44,092 nucleotides of DNA from Opitutales bacterium. GTDB lineage: Bacteria > Verrucomicrobiota > Verrucomicrobiia > Opitutales > Oceanipulchritudinaceae. Below, in pieces: positions 34,957 through 42,271 of the stretch. The notes beneath the pieces were generated by a model that searched no databases, had not been told where the DNA came from, and saw nothing but the letters and a program-made list of their open reading frames with translations. The number at the start of each line of letters is the position of its first letter. Within the stretch, counting starts at the first letter, position 1. The position numbers and the translations under genes were made by a program. Location of the stretch: contig SLLG01000272.1 of the NCBI GenBank assembly GCA_007134215.1, positions 1-44,092 on the forward strand. The letters are read 5' to 3'.

Positions 34957-35040
34957 AACTCCGGGCTTGACAACCCGTAACGCGAGGCGTTCGCTCAAGC
35001 CCGAACTCTGGGCTTGCCTACGGACCGCCTTTGCAAGGCG
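34957..35040. repeat. REP/BIME-like structured element
   Basis: A compact cluster of dyads. CGGGCTTGA (34962-34970) pairs with TCAAGCCCG (34995-35003) around an inner AACGC/GCGTT stem. GAACTC(C/T)GGGCTTG occurs twice (34957 and 35003). CCGCCTT/AAGGCGG closes a hairpin near 35025-35041. Read on the minus strand it contains GTAGG followed by a CAAGCCC/GGGCTTG palindrome, the REP layout. It lies in the leader of the next gene. Confidence 0.45.
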
Positions 35041-35086
35041 GCGCGACACGCCCCACCGCATCCAACCCCGACCCAACATCATAAAT

Positions 35087-37747
35087 ATGAAATCCATCCC
35101 ACTCTCCATCCTTGTAGCGGCCCTCACGGCCACCGCCGCGGCGGCGGAACCGGTCCCGCTCTTCACGGAAGACGAGACCTTCTTTTTCCAGAGTATGGCA
35201 CCGTCCGAACCGACGGAGGACGCCGCCTTCACCGTCGTCGACGCGGAGGCGAACCTTGCCGGAAGCGGCAACGGCCTCGCCTTCATCAACATGACCGATG
35301 CCGTTGCCGTCCGCGGCACCGGCGTCCTGGAGGCGCCCCTCACGGAAATCTTCCGGATCAGTCTCTCGGCTTTCAATCTTGAAGGCGGCGACAACACGGC
35401 GGGTGCCCGCTTCCGTGTCAACAACAACGCAGCAGGCCTCATCACTTCAGAGGCACGCGTTCCTCTTACGGTCACATTCCGCAACGACAACCGCATTCAG
35501 GCGAAGTATGCGAACGAAACGGGTGACGGCGCGGATACACTCTCCGTCGGGTTCACGCCGGGCGCACCGGTTTCGGTCGATATCGTGGTCAATCCCCATG
35601 AGACGGATTCTGCCGAGTATACTCTGCACGGTGAGTCCTACATCCTGTTTCCGGAGAGCTACGATGTTTTCGTAGGCGGCATACCCATGGCCGCGCCCGA
35701 CGGAGGCTTTCCATTCCATGTTCTCGCATCCGGGCCGGGCTCGGAGTATGTCCGCGGCGGAATCAACCATATGGGCTGGGTCGGCTCGACAAATGAGACC
35801 GGAGCCCACTGGCACTTCGACGATGTTTTCCTCTACACCGGTGAAAGCGTGAGCGACGAAAACGGCGGACCGCCGCCCGTCCCGGAACCCGGGACGGAGG
35901 GCGATCTTGTTTTCTTCGATGACTTCAGCGACGGCAACCGCTTCAACCTCGCGGAGCCGGACAGCGAAGGATTCATGGACAGCGGAGCGTGGTACAGCTC
36001 CGCTGGATCCGACGACCTCTTTATCAACGCTGAAGCCGAATTGCAGCAAAACGGCTCGGGCCGCCACGTTCTCGGCTATTTCCGCCCGAGTGACGAGCCG
36101 CTCATCCTCGATGTCGGCGACCGCGTCATCGTGGAGTTCGATGTCCGTTTCAACCACACAGGCGAAGCTCTCGGCAGCGGCGACTTCCGGCTCGGACTCT
36201 TCAACAGCAAAGGCGTGCGCGCCGTCCTCGAACCCACGCGGGGAACGAGCACGGGCAACGCCGGGCCCGAATTCGAAGAGTGGGACGGCATCATCTTCAC
36301 GACCGTCGCGGGCGAAGCCGACGGCAGTATGCAATTCCGAAAACGCACGGAGACCCAGCCCATCCTCATTGCCACGACAGCGATCTACACGTCCATCGGT
36401 GATTCAGGCAGCTCTCCTTACGCCCTTCTGCCGAACACGGACTACTCCGGCAGTTTCACCATCGAGCGAATTGATGAAAACAGCATGATTCTCCAGGTGC
36501 GGCTCGCCGAAGATTACGTCCACACTGTCCTCGTCGACGAAACGGACCCCGCCGCCTTTGACACGGTTGTCTTCCACACGACCTCCGGCCTCGGGCAGTC
36601 GTCCATGACCCTCGACAACATCGCCATCCGCACAACCGTAGACCTTTCCACCGGCGAAGATCCGCCGCCGGACATCGAGACCGTCGATCCCGAAGGTCCG
36701 GGGGTAGACCACATCCTCTTCGACGGCGACTTCTCATTTTTCACCGACACCCGGCCCGAGTTCGCGACCACATTCGCCGCCGTCGAACTGATCGAACCGC
36801 AAGACAATCCGGTCGGCCTCGGCAGCGGGTTGTATTTCCTCGACAACGACGAGTTCGTGCCCGTGCGGGCCATCGGCACGCTCCAGGAACCGGTGGAGGA
36901 CTTCTTTCGTCTCAGCCTCTACGCTCAGGCCCTTATGATCTCCGACAACACACGCGGCGCGCGCCTGCGCTTCGGCAACACGACCGCCGGGCTGGTCACC
37001 TCCGAATCGCGCACGGCCTTCACGGTCACCTTCCGCAACGACAATCACGTGCAGGCGAAGTTCGACGTCGACGGCGTCTCACAGACCTCGGATCTCGCTC
37101 TGCCCGTGGACGAACCGGCGCGCATCGACATTGTGACAAATGTCGGCACGGAAATCGCCCTCCGCTATACTTACCTCGGTGAAGAATACATCCTGCTTCC
37201 CGAGCACTACCACCTCTTCGTCGACCACGAACCGATGCCGGGGATGCCCGCGCACGGCTACGAGTTCCACTTCGCGTCCGGCCCGGAGTACGAAGCCAAC
37301 CGCGGCGAAATCGACATCATCGGATGGGTCTCGGCCACGGCGGACACCAACGCGGAGTGGGTTTTCAACGACGTTCGGCTCTACCGCGGCAACCGAATTC
37401 ACTACCACCCGGCCGACGATTATTACATGGGCTTCACCGCACAGGATGAAGACTGGCTGCAGGTCGACGGATTCGGATGGCTGGCGTGGACGGACGCCTT
37501 CCCGTGGAGCCACCACCACCGGCACGGCTGGCTCTACGCCGCCGGCCACGGGGGCCGCACATGGGTCTTCCACGACAGCGCCCTCGGCTGGCTCCTCGCG
37601 CGTTCCGCACATCCGCGCGCGTTCTTCCACTTCGAGAGCCAGACGTGGATTCTCCACGACGGAACTTCGGCAACACCGAACCGTCGGTTCTACCAGTTCG
37701 CCGCCGACCCGGAACACTCCGGCTGGCGCGACGAGGACGAGCTTTGA
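35087..37747 (+). CDS. Large modular secreted protein (A-B-A' modules plus aromatic tail)
   Basis: An 886-residue exported protein. The signal peptide is MKSIPLSILVAALTATAAAA. Residues about 21-252 (module A) and about 541-768 (module A') are clear internal duplicates: both have PLTVTFRNDN/AFTVTFRNDN, ARFRVNNNAAGLITSEAR/ARLRFGNTTAGLVTSESR, and a closing W.F(D/N)DV.LY. Residues about 273-518 (module B) match the two PEP-CTERM paralogues at 39-41 kb, for example NGSGRHVLGYF against GGSGRHILGYF. A Pro-rich linker (PPPVPEPGTEGD) precedes B. Residues about 788-870 form an aromatic tail (HGWLYAAGHGG, HDSALGWLL, WILHDGTS) shared with the PL6 lyase. All modules look like beta-sandwiches; no enzyme motif is recognised. 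Confidence 0.85.
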   Translation: MKSIPLSILVAALTATAAAAEPVPLFTEDETFFFQSMAPSEPTEDAAFTVVDAEANLAGSGNGLAFINMTDAVAVRGTGVLEAPLTEIFRISLSAFNLEGGDNTAGARFRVNNNAAGLITSEARVPLTVTFRNDNRIQAKYANETGDGADTLSVGFTPGAPVSVDIVVNPHETDSAEYTLHGESYILFPESYDVFVGGIPMAAPDGGFPFHVLASGPGSEYVRGGINHMGWVGSTNETGAHWHFDDVFLYTGESVSDENGGPPPVPEPGTEGDLVFFDDFSDGNRFNLAEPDSEGFMDSGAWYSSAGSDDLFINAEAELQQNGSGRHVLGYFRPSDEPLILDVGDRVIVEFDVRFNHTGEALGSGDFRLGLFNSKGVRAVLEPTRGTSTGNAGPEFEEWDGIIFTTVAGEADGSMQFRKRTETQPILIATTAIYTSIGDSGSSPYALLPNTDYSGSFTIERIDENSMILQVRLAEDYVHTVLVDETDPAAFDTVVFHTTSGLGQSSMTLDNIAIRTTVDLSTGEDPPPDIETVDPEGPGVDHILFDGDFSFFTDTRPEFATTFAAVELIEPQDNPVGLGSGLYFLDNDEFVPVRAIGTLQEPVEDFFRLSLYAQALMISDNTRGARLRFGNTTAGLVTSESRTAFTVTFRNDNHVQAKFDVDGVSQTSDLALPVDEPARIDIVTNVGTEIALRYTYLGEEYILLPEHYHLFVDHEPMPGMPAHGYEFHFASGPEYEANRGEIDIIGWVSATADTNAEWVFNDVRLYRGNRIHYHPADDYYMGFTAQDEDWLQVDGFGWLAWTDAFPWSHHHRHGWLYAAGHGGRTWVFHDSALGWLLARSAHPRAFFHFESQTWILHDGTSATPNRRFYQFAADPEHSGWRDEDEL

Positions 37748-37814
37748 GCGACACAGACTTCATAGCGTAGCAAGCACAGCAAACAGCAGAGCGGCGAAAG
37801 CCGGATAGACCAAA

Positions 37815-37845
37815 GGGCCGGACGGGCAAACCGTCCGGCCCTTTT
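37815..37845 (+). terminator. Strong rho-independent terminator
   Basis: GGGCCGGACGG (37815-37825) and CCGTCCGGCCC (37831-37841) form a perfect 11-pair stem with a GCAAA loop, followed by TTTT. It ends the modular protein transcript. Confidence 0.88.
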
Positions 37846-37903
37846 CGTCCCATAGCGGAACCCGCCGCCGCCTCTTTTCCAATCCCGGCCAACCGAATCG
37901 CGC

Positions 37904-37965
37904 CTCGCTGAAGCTTCAACCGACGCCCGGCATCCGCCCGCAACGTAGCGCGAAGCTTCAGCGAG
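37904..37965. repeat. REP-like inverted repeat pair with GTAG foot
   Basis: CTCGCTGAAGCTTC (37904-37917) and GAAGCTTCAGCGAG (37952-37965) are perfect 14-base inverted repeats 34 bases apart. The second copy is preceded by GTAG at 37945-37948. The pairing of two inverted units resembles a BIME. Confidence 0.5.
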
Positions 37966-37998
37966 CGACCGGCGCGCGGCCCCGAAAACACCACCGCT

Positions 37999-39249
37999 TC
38001 ACCTCTCCGACCGAACCGGACGGATGAATTGGAGGAAAAACACATCCTCTTCCGCAGGCTCGCCGAGGCATTGCAACGCCTCGTCCACACCGCCCTTCAT
38101 CTCCGGATACACTTCATACGCGACCGTAAGCACTTCACGAATGTATTCCGTCTGCCACGCCGTCACCTGTTCATAGGGCCATGCCTCCCGGTCACATACA
38201 TACGGCAAAGCGAATTCCAGCGCCACGTTGATCGAGCCGCCCGTCTCCGCCTTGTATCCGAAAAGTTCCACGCCCACGTGACGCGCCAACAGACCGAGCC
38301 GCATGAAATGACGGAGATTCTCTGTCGTGTAGCTCCATGAACGCGTGCGGGCAATCTCGAGCGGCTGGCGGCCGTCCACCGAGATGTGCGCGCCAATCCG
38401 AGACATGGTGTCCTCTTCGAGAATAATACGCGCGAGATGCGTCCGCCCCGTGTAGAGGGCGAGGCTCACCGCCTGAAGGTCGAAGGCGCTTCCGTGATTG
38501 TTGCGTGCCCGCCGCTCGTGCCTCCCGTGCGGATGGGCCAGCAACCAATCGAGGAAATCGTTCATCCACGCCCGCATCGCGCGGGCGTCCGCGTCGCCCC
38601 ACGCTCTGGAAGCTTCCAGCAGCAGCAGCGCGTCGACAAGGTAGACAAACACGTGCGTGTCAATGATGCCCGTGCCGCGGCCGGGCACACGCCCCGGAAT
38701 AGCCTGGGCGTGATTGAGGTTCGGGCGCATGTGCGTCGCCTCATCCAGAAACCACACCCGGACAAGGCGGGCCGCCCGCTCCGCGAACCGCTCCTCTCCG
38801 GAAAGCGCGAACGTATACGCGAGCGTGCGCACATCGCCCACCATGTTATGGAGCGGATCGCGGTCGGAAACCCGGTCGCGTTCGGGGTTGAACTCACCGT
38901 CGCGGCGGATGTAAGGCAACCCGTCCTCACTTTCCGGGTCGGGCCACCAATAGGGTCCCGTGCTGTAGTAGTCGTGTGGGTTTCCGCTCGCCGGAACGGA
39001 CTCATTGTAGGTCACCGAATAGTCGGTCTCAGCGGCGAGGATGGCCTCGGCTCGGGCCCGCAACGCCGCCCACGCGTCCGCCAGCGGCCCCTCCCCGGCG
39101 GCTACGGACCCGCGCACCTCCGCGACCCGCGCGGCATGGAGAAGGAGCAACTGATCACGCGCAACGTCACTTCCGAACGTGCCGGGAGCCGGCAAGACAA
39201 AGACGGCGAAAGCAGATAGCGGTAAAATTCCCTTCATCTCGAATTGCAT
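37999..39249 (-). CDS. Alginate-lyase-superfamily polysaccharide lyase (PL5/PL38 type)
   Basis: A 416-residue exported (alpha/alpha)-toroid lyase. The signal peptide is in GILPLSAFAVFVLPAPGTFG. Family landmarks are YYSTGPYWWPDP near residue 95, LNHAQAIPGRVPGRGTGIID, the catalytic-type NNHGSAFDLQ, and RTRSWSYTTENLRHFM. These match Pfam Alginate_lyase (PF05426), which covers PL5 alginate lyases and PL38 glucuronan-type lyases; the long YWWPDP stretch favours the PL38-like branch. It would cleave a uronate-containing polymer by beta-elimination in the periplasm or outside. ATG 39237 is an alternative start. Its upstream neighbour on the same strand is cut off by a terminator, so it has its own promoter. 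Confidence 0.85.
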   Translation of the reverse strand: MQFEMKGILPLSAFAVFVLPAPGTFGSDVARDQLLLLHAARVAEVRGSVAAGEGPLADAWAALRARAEAILAAETDYSVTYNESVPASGNPHDYYSTGPYWWPDPESEDGLPYIRRDGEFNPERDRVSDRDPLHNMVGDVRTLAYTFALSGEERFAERAARLVRVWFLDEATHMRPNLNHAQAIPGRVPGRGTGIIDTHVFVYLVDALLLLEASRAWGDADARAMRAWMNDFLDWLLAHPHGRHERRARNNHGSAFDLQAVSLALYTGRTHLARIILEEDTMSRIGAHISVDGRQPLEIARTRSWSYTTENLRHFMRLGLLARHVGVELFGYKAETGGSINVALEFALPYVCDREAWPYEQVTAWQTEYIREVLTVAYEVYPEMKGGVDEALQCLGEPAEEDVFFLQFIRPVRSER

Positions 39250-39252
39250 AGG

Positions 39253-39290
39253 TAAAAAAGGCCGTCCCGCGTGCTGCGCCGGGACGGCCT
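39253..39290 (-). terminator. Strong rho-independent terminator
   Basis: AGGCCGTCCCG (39259-39269) and CGGGACGGCCT (39280-39290) form a perfect 11-pair stem. On the minus strand it is followed by a run of Ts (complement of 39254-39259). It ends the PEP-CTERM transcript from 40192. Confidence 0.88.
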
Positions 39291-39316
39291 GAAGAATTCG
39301 CTGTAAGGATCCGCCC

Positions 39317-40192
39317 CTACCGCGTCCGGCGCCGGTAGAACACGACCGCTGCCAATACGGCGATGCCCGAAAGCGCAGCCGCCGCCGAGGGTTCGGGGAT
39401 CACGGAAATCTCGACTTGGTTGAGGACGTAGGCGTCCGCGACATTGCTGCCCATGACAAAGCCGACCGTATCGAAGCTTGTATAAATCCCCGATGCATCC
39501 ACACGGGTTATCTCCGCCAAGGTGATCGTCCCGTCAGTCATGGAGTAGCTGATCGACATCTCGTCCGCTCCGGTGCGGGCCAGCGAAAGGACGCCGTCAT
39601 AGACCACCCCCGGCGTCGCCGTAAGATTGTCCGACTGCGTGCTGCCTAGCGTATCGTAGACCGAGGTGGAGGCAATGAGGATACCGGCCGTGCCTGTGTT
39701 GCGCTTGCGGATGGAAATGCTTCGCGACTCGTCGAGGCCGCCGGCAAAAATATAGCCCGCGTAGTTCTCAAAGTCCGCGATGGCGCTGCCGGTTCCCGTG
39801 CCGCCGTGGTTGTCGGCGCTCACACGCGCGCCGCCGCTGTCCCACACGCCGACCCGGAAGTCGTTGCCGTCTCCGAGCGGCTCTCCGCGCGGAAAGGACA
39901 CCGTGAAGTTCACCTGCAGGATCTCGCCCATGCCGATGGACACCGGGCTCCCCGCGTCGGTGAAATAGCCGAGAATGTGACGCCCGGAGCCGCCCGTGTT
40001 TTGACGCAACTCGCCGACGGACACGTCGACCGTGCTCGTCCCCGAAGAGGAAAACCACGCCATGGAGTTGTTCGAAAGATCCTGGGTGAAGCGTTCGCCG
40101 TCGGCCCAGGTCTCGTTGATGAGGGTGTTGCCGGAAAGCGGAAGCGCACAGGCTGCCGCGAGGATACCGATAATCTGTTGTTTTTGGATCAT
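39317..40192 (-). CDS. Secreted PEP-CTERM protein, paralogue 1 (module B)
   Basis: A 291-residue exported protein with signal peptide IIGILAAACALPLSGNT. Residues about 22-255 form one beta-rich module (TLINETWADGERFTQDLSNN, GGSGRHILGYFTDAGSPV, FRVGVWDSGGARVSADNH), homologous to the next gene and to the middle of the 886-residue protein. Residues 264-291 are the PEP-CTERM signal: VIPEPS, a hydrophobic helix, and the YRRRTR end. ATG 40192 follows the paralogue's stop by 49 bases; the two are probably co-transcribed and end at the terminator at 39253. The function of the module is unknown; carbohydrate binding is a guess. Confidence 0.85.
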   Translation of the reverse strand: MIQKQQIIGILAAACALPLSGNTLINETWADGERFTQDLSNNSMAWFSSSGTSTVDVSVGELRQNTGGSGRHILGYFTDAGSPVSIGMGEILQVNFTVSFPRGEPLGDGNDFRVGVWDSGGARVSADNHGGTGTGSAIADFENYAGYIFAGGLDESRSISIRKRNTGTAGILIASTSVYDTLGSTQSDNLTATPGVVYDGVLSLARTGADEMSISYSMTDGTITLAEITRVDASGIYTSFDTVGFVMGSNVADAYVLNQVEISVIPEPSAAAALSGIAVLAAVVFYRRRTR

Positions 40193-40241
40193 GTTATTCG
40201 ATTCGGGGTTGATGGATTATAGCAGAGATGTAGAGCCGCGC

Positions 40242-41120
40242 TCACCGCCGCCGTCTGCGGAACAGCACAAGACCGAGCCCGGCCGCACCCGCGAGCGCCG
40301 CGAAGAGCGATGGTTCCGGGATGACCGAAATCTGGACTTGGCTGAGCGTGTAGCCGTCGGCCACATTGCTGCCGAGGACGAAGCCGACGGTGTCGAAAGA
40401 TACATACGGATCCGATGAATCCGTACGGCTGATGGCGGCGAAAACCGTCTCCCCGTCATCAAGGGAATACGCGAGGGTCACCGTGTCGGTGTCTGTCCTT
40501 TCAATCTCAAGACGTCCCGCATATATTGTGTTGTACGCGACGGAAGTATGATCGCTCTGCGTGCTGCCCAAGGTGCTGTAAACACCCGTCGATGCGATGA
40601 GAATACCGTCCGACGGCGCGTTCTTCTTGCGGAGGGATATCGAACGCGAAGAGTCGAGACCGCCCGCGAAGATGTAGCCGGTGTAGTTTTCGAAAGCGAC
40701 GTTGTTGTTGGAGGAGCTTGTCCCGGCGTGGTTGTCCTCCGTCACGCGGGCGCCTTGGCTGTCCCAGGCACCCATACGAAAGTCGTTGTTGTCCAGTGCG
40801 AAGTTCGTGTTACCGCTCGTGAAATCGAACGATATCAGAAAATCGACACGCAGGAATTCCCCCACGCCGAGAGCGACCGGACTTCCAGCGTCTGTGAAAT
40901 AGCCGAGAATATGACGCCCGCCGCCGCCCGTGTTTTGCGTCATGAATCCGACTCCGTCGTCAACGGTGCTGCCGCCCGCCGAGGAAAACCACGCCATGGA
41001 GTTGTTGGCGAGATCCTGGTTTGTGCGGTCTCCGTCCGACCACGTTTCGTTGATGACCACCGATCCCGCCGCCGAAAACGGCAGGACGGCAACGCAGTAG
41101 AATAAGGGTAGTTTTTTCAT
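40242..41120 (-). CDS. Secreted PEP-CTERM protein, paralogue 2 (module B)
   Basis: A 292-residue exported protein, signal peptide MKKLPLFYCVAVLPFSAAGS. It is co-linear with the neighbouring paralogue: VVINETWSDGDRTNQDLANN, GGGGRHILGYFTDAGSPVAL, FRMGAWDSQGARVTEDNH, GVYSTLGSTQSD, and FDTVGFVLGSNVADGYTLSQ. Residues 266-292 are the PEP-CTERM signal ending FRRRRR. The strong likeness in DNA and protein marks a recent tandem duplication. ATG 41120 starts the pair, and a likely promoter lies at 41199-41250. Confidence 0.85.
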   Translation of the reverse strand: MKKLPLFYCVAVLPFSAAGSVVINETWSDGDRTNQDLANNSMAWFSSAGGSTVDDGVGFMTQNTGGGGRHILGYFTDAGSPVALGVGEFLRVDFLISFDFTSGNTNFALDNNDFRMGAWDSQGARVTEDNHAGTSSSNNNVAFENYTGYIFAGGLDSSRSISLRKKNAPSDGILIASTGVYSTLGSTQSDHTSVAYNTIYAGRLEIERTDTDTVTLAYSLDDGETVFAAISRTDSSDPYVSFDTVGFVLGSNVADGYTLSQVQISVIPEPSLFAALAGAAGLGLVLFRRRRR

Positions 41121-41198
41121 TTTCGGATGTTGTTGAGGTTATTGGATGAGCCTGAGTCCGCCCTCTCATGGAAACGGCACTCCTATTTCAGATCCGAG

Positions 41199-41250
41199 GA
41201 TTTAGGCGGGGCACTCCGCCGCGTCAATCATAATTATTATATTAAATTGA
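41199..41250 (-). promoter_or_regulatory. Probable promoter with AT-rich UP element for PEP-CTERM pair
   Basis: On the minus strand an AT-only block (complement of about 41226-41248) is followed by TTGACG (41227-41222) and, 17 bases on, TAAATC (41204-41199). This fits a sigma-70 promoter with an UP element about 80 bases before ATG 41120; the -10 match is weak. Confidence 0.4.
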
Positions 41251-41293
41251 TGAAAATTTCCGCCAATCCCCCGTGACGCGCCCACAGCGGCCC

Positions 41294-42142
41294 TCAGGCC
41301 CCGGCGTTTTCAAGAAAAGCGCGCTGCCCGGGATGCCCGAGCGCCTCGTCGACCGGCGCGAGGTAGGGATGCCATTGCCGCTCCCATTCGAGGCTGAGGA
41401 CACCGCCATACGCGTCTTGCCGCAGAACGCGGGCGAGATCCCCGAGCGGAAATTCCCCTTCGCCCGGCAAAACATAGGTGAACGGATGCCGCGCCGAAGG
41501 TTTGCCCACGCTGTCCTTGTAATGGATGTGCGGGACATGCCCGCGAAGCGCCTCCCAAGTCACGTCGACGGCCTCGCCGGCCTTGCGCCAGGTGTGGTGG
41601 GCGTCCCAGAGCACGGGGATTTCAGCGCCCGCCGCGTCCCATAGCGCGCGGCAGTTCGCACCCGTGCAAAGGGCGTCGTGGGTTTCCACCATGATGTCCA
41701 CCGTCCAGCCGCGCTTTTCTCGCTCGGCCCGCCACCAGCGGACCGATCCCACCGCTTCGGCGAGGTACTCCGCCGGGAGCGGCGAGGCGAAAGCGCCTCC
41801 GTCAAACACCCGCACGAACGGCGCGCCAATGCCCTCCGCCCACCCGGCGAACGCAAGGAGTTCGTCGCGCGCGCCCTCCGGCGCACCCGCGAGCTTGAAA
41901 GAACTGTCGAGCGAAACGATCTCCACGCCCGCCCTGGCCGCGTATTTCCGCAATTCGGAGGGCTCGCCGTACTGCTCGCGGAAGAGCGCGGGCAAGTCCA
42001 TGCGGCCTTCAAGGGCACGGATCTCGACGCCGCCGAGATTATGGCGGCGCACAAGGGCGAAAACTTCCGCGAGGGAGAGTTCGGGGCAGCCCAGCGTCGA
42101 AAAAACCGCGCGGGGCCGTGAAGTTTGGGTTGACGAAGCCAT
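41294..42142 (-). CDS. Sugar phosphate isomerase/epimerase-like TIM-barrel protein
   Basis: A 282-residue AP-endonuclease-2-like (xylose-isomerase-like) TIM barrel. Metal ligands typical of the family are visible: Glu in DIMVETHDAL, Asp/His in VLWDAHHTW, His in VPHIHYKDS, and Glu in VLSLEWERQWHPY. LGGVEIRALEG matches strand 2. It would isomerise or epimerise a sugar or inositol derivative in the cytoplasm; the substrate is unknown. Its place between PEP-CTERM and PL6 genes suggests a role in processing lyase products. ATG 42142 directly abuts GGGAGG with no spacer, so that purine run cannot be a normal Shine-Dalgarno sequence. Confidence 0.82.
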   Translation of the reverse strand: MASSTQTSRPRAVFSTLGCPELSLAEVFALVRRHNLGGVEIRALEGRMDLPALFREQYGEPSELRKYAARAGVEIVSLDSSFKLAGAPEGARDELLAFAGWAEGIGAPFVRVFDGGAFASPLPAEYLAEAVGSVRWWRAEREKRGWTVDIMVETHDALCTGANCRALWDAAGAEIPVLWDAHHTWRKAGEAVDVTWEALRGHVPHIHYKDSVGKPSARHPFTYVLPGEGEFPLGDLARVLRQDAYGGVLSLEWERQWHPYLAPVDEALGHPGQRAFLENAGA

Positions 42143-42271
42143 CCTCCCACCAGTTAATACTTATTAAACGAATGGCAAGGAAAATCCGTCCCATCGGGCG
42201 GTTTAACTCCCGACTGCCGTTGAACCCCGATCACCACACACGACCGCGCACTCCACGCGGAAAAAACGCAT

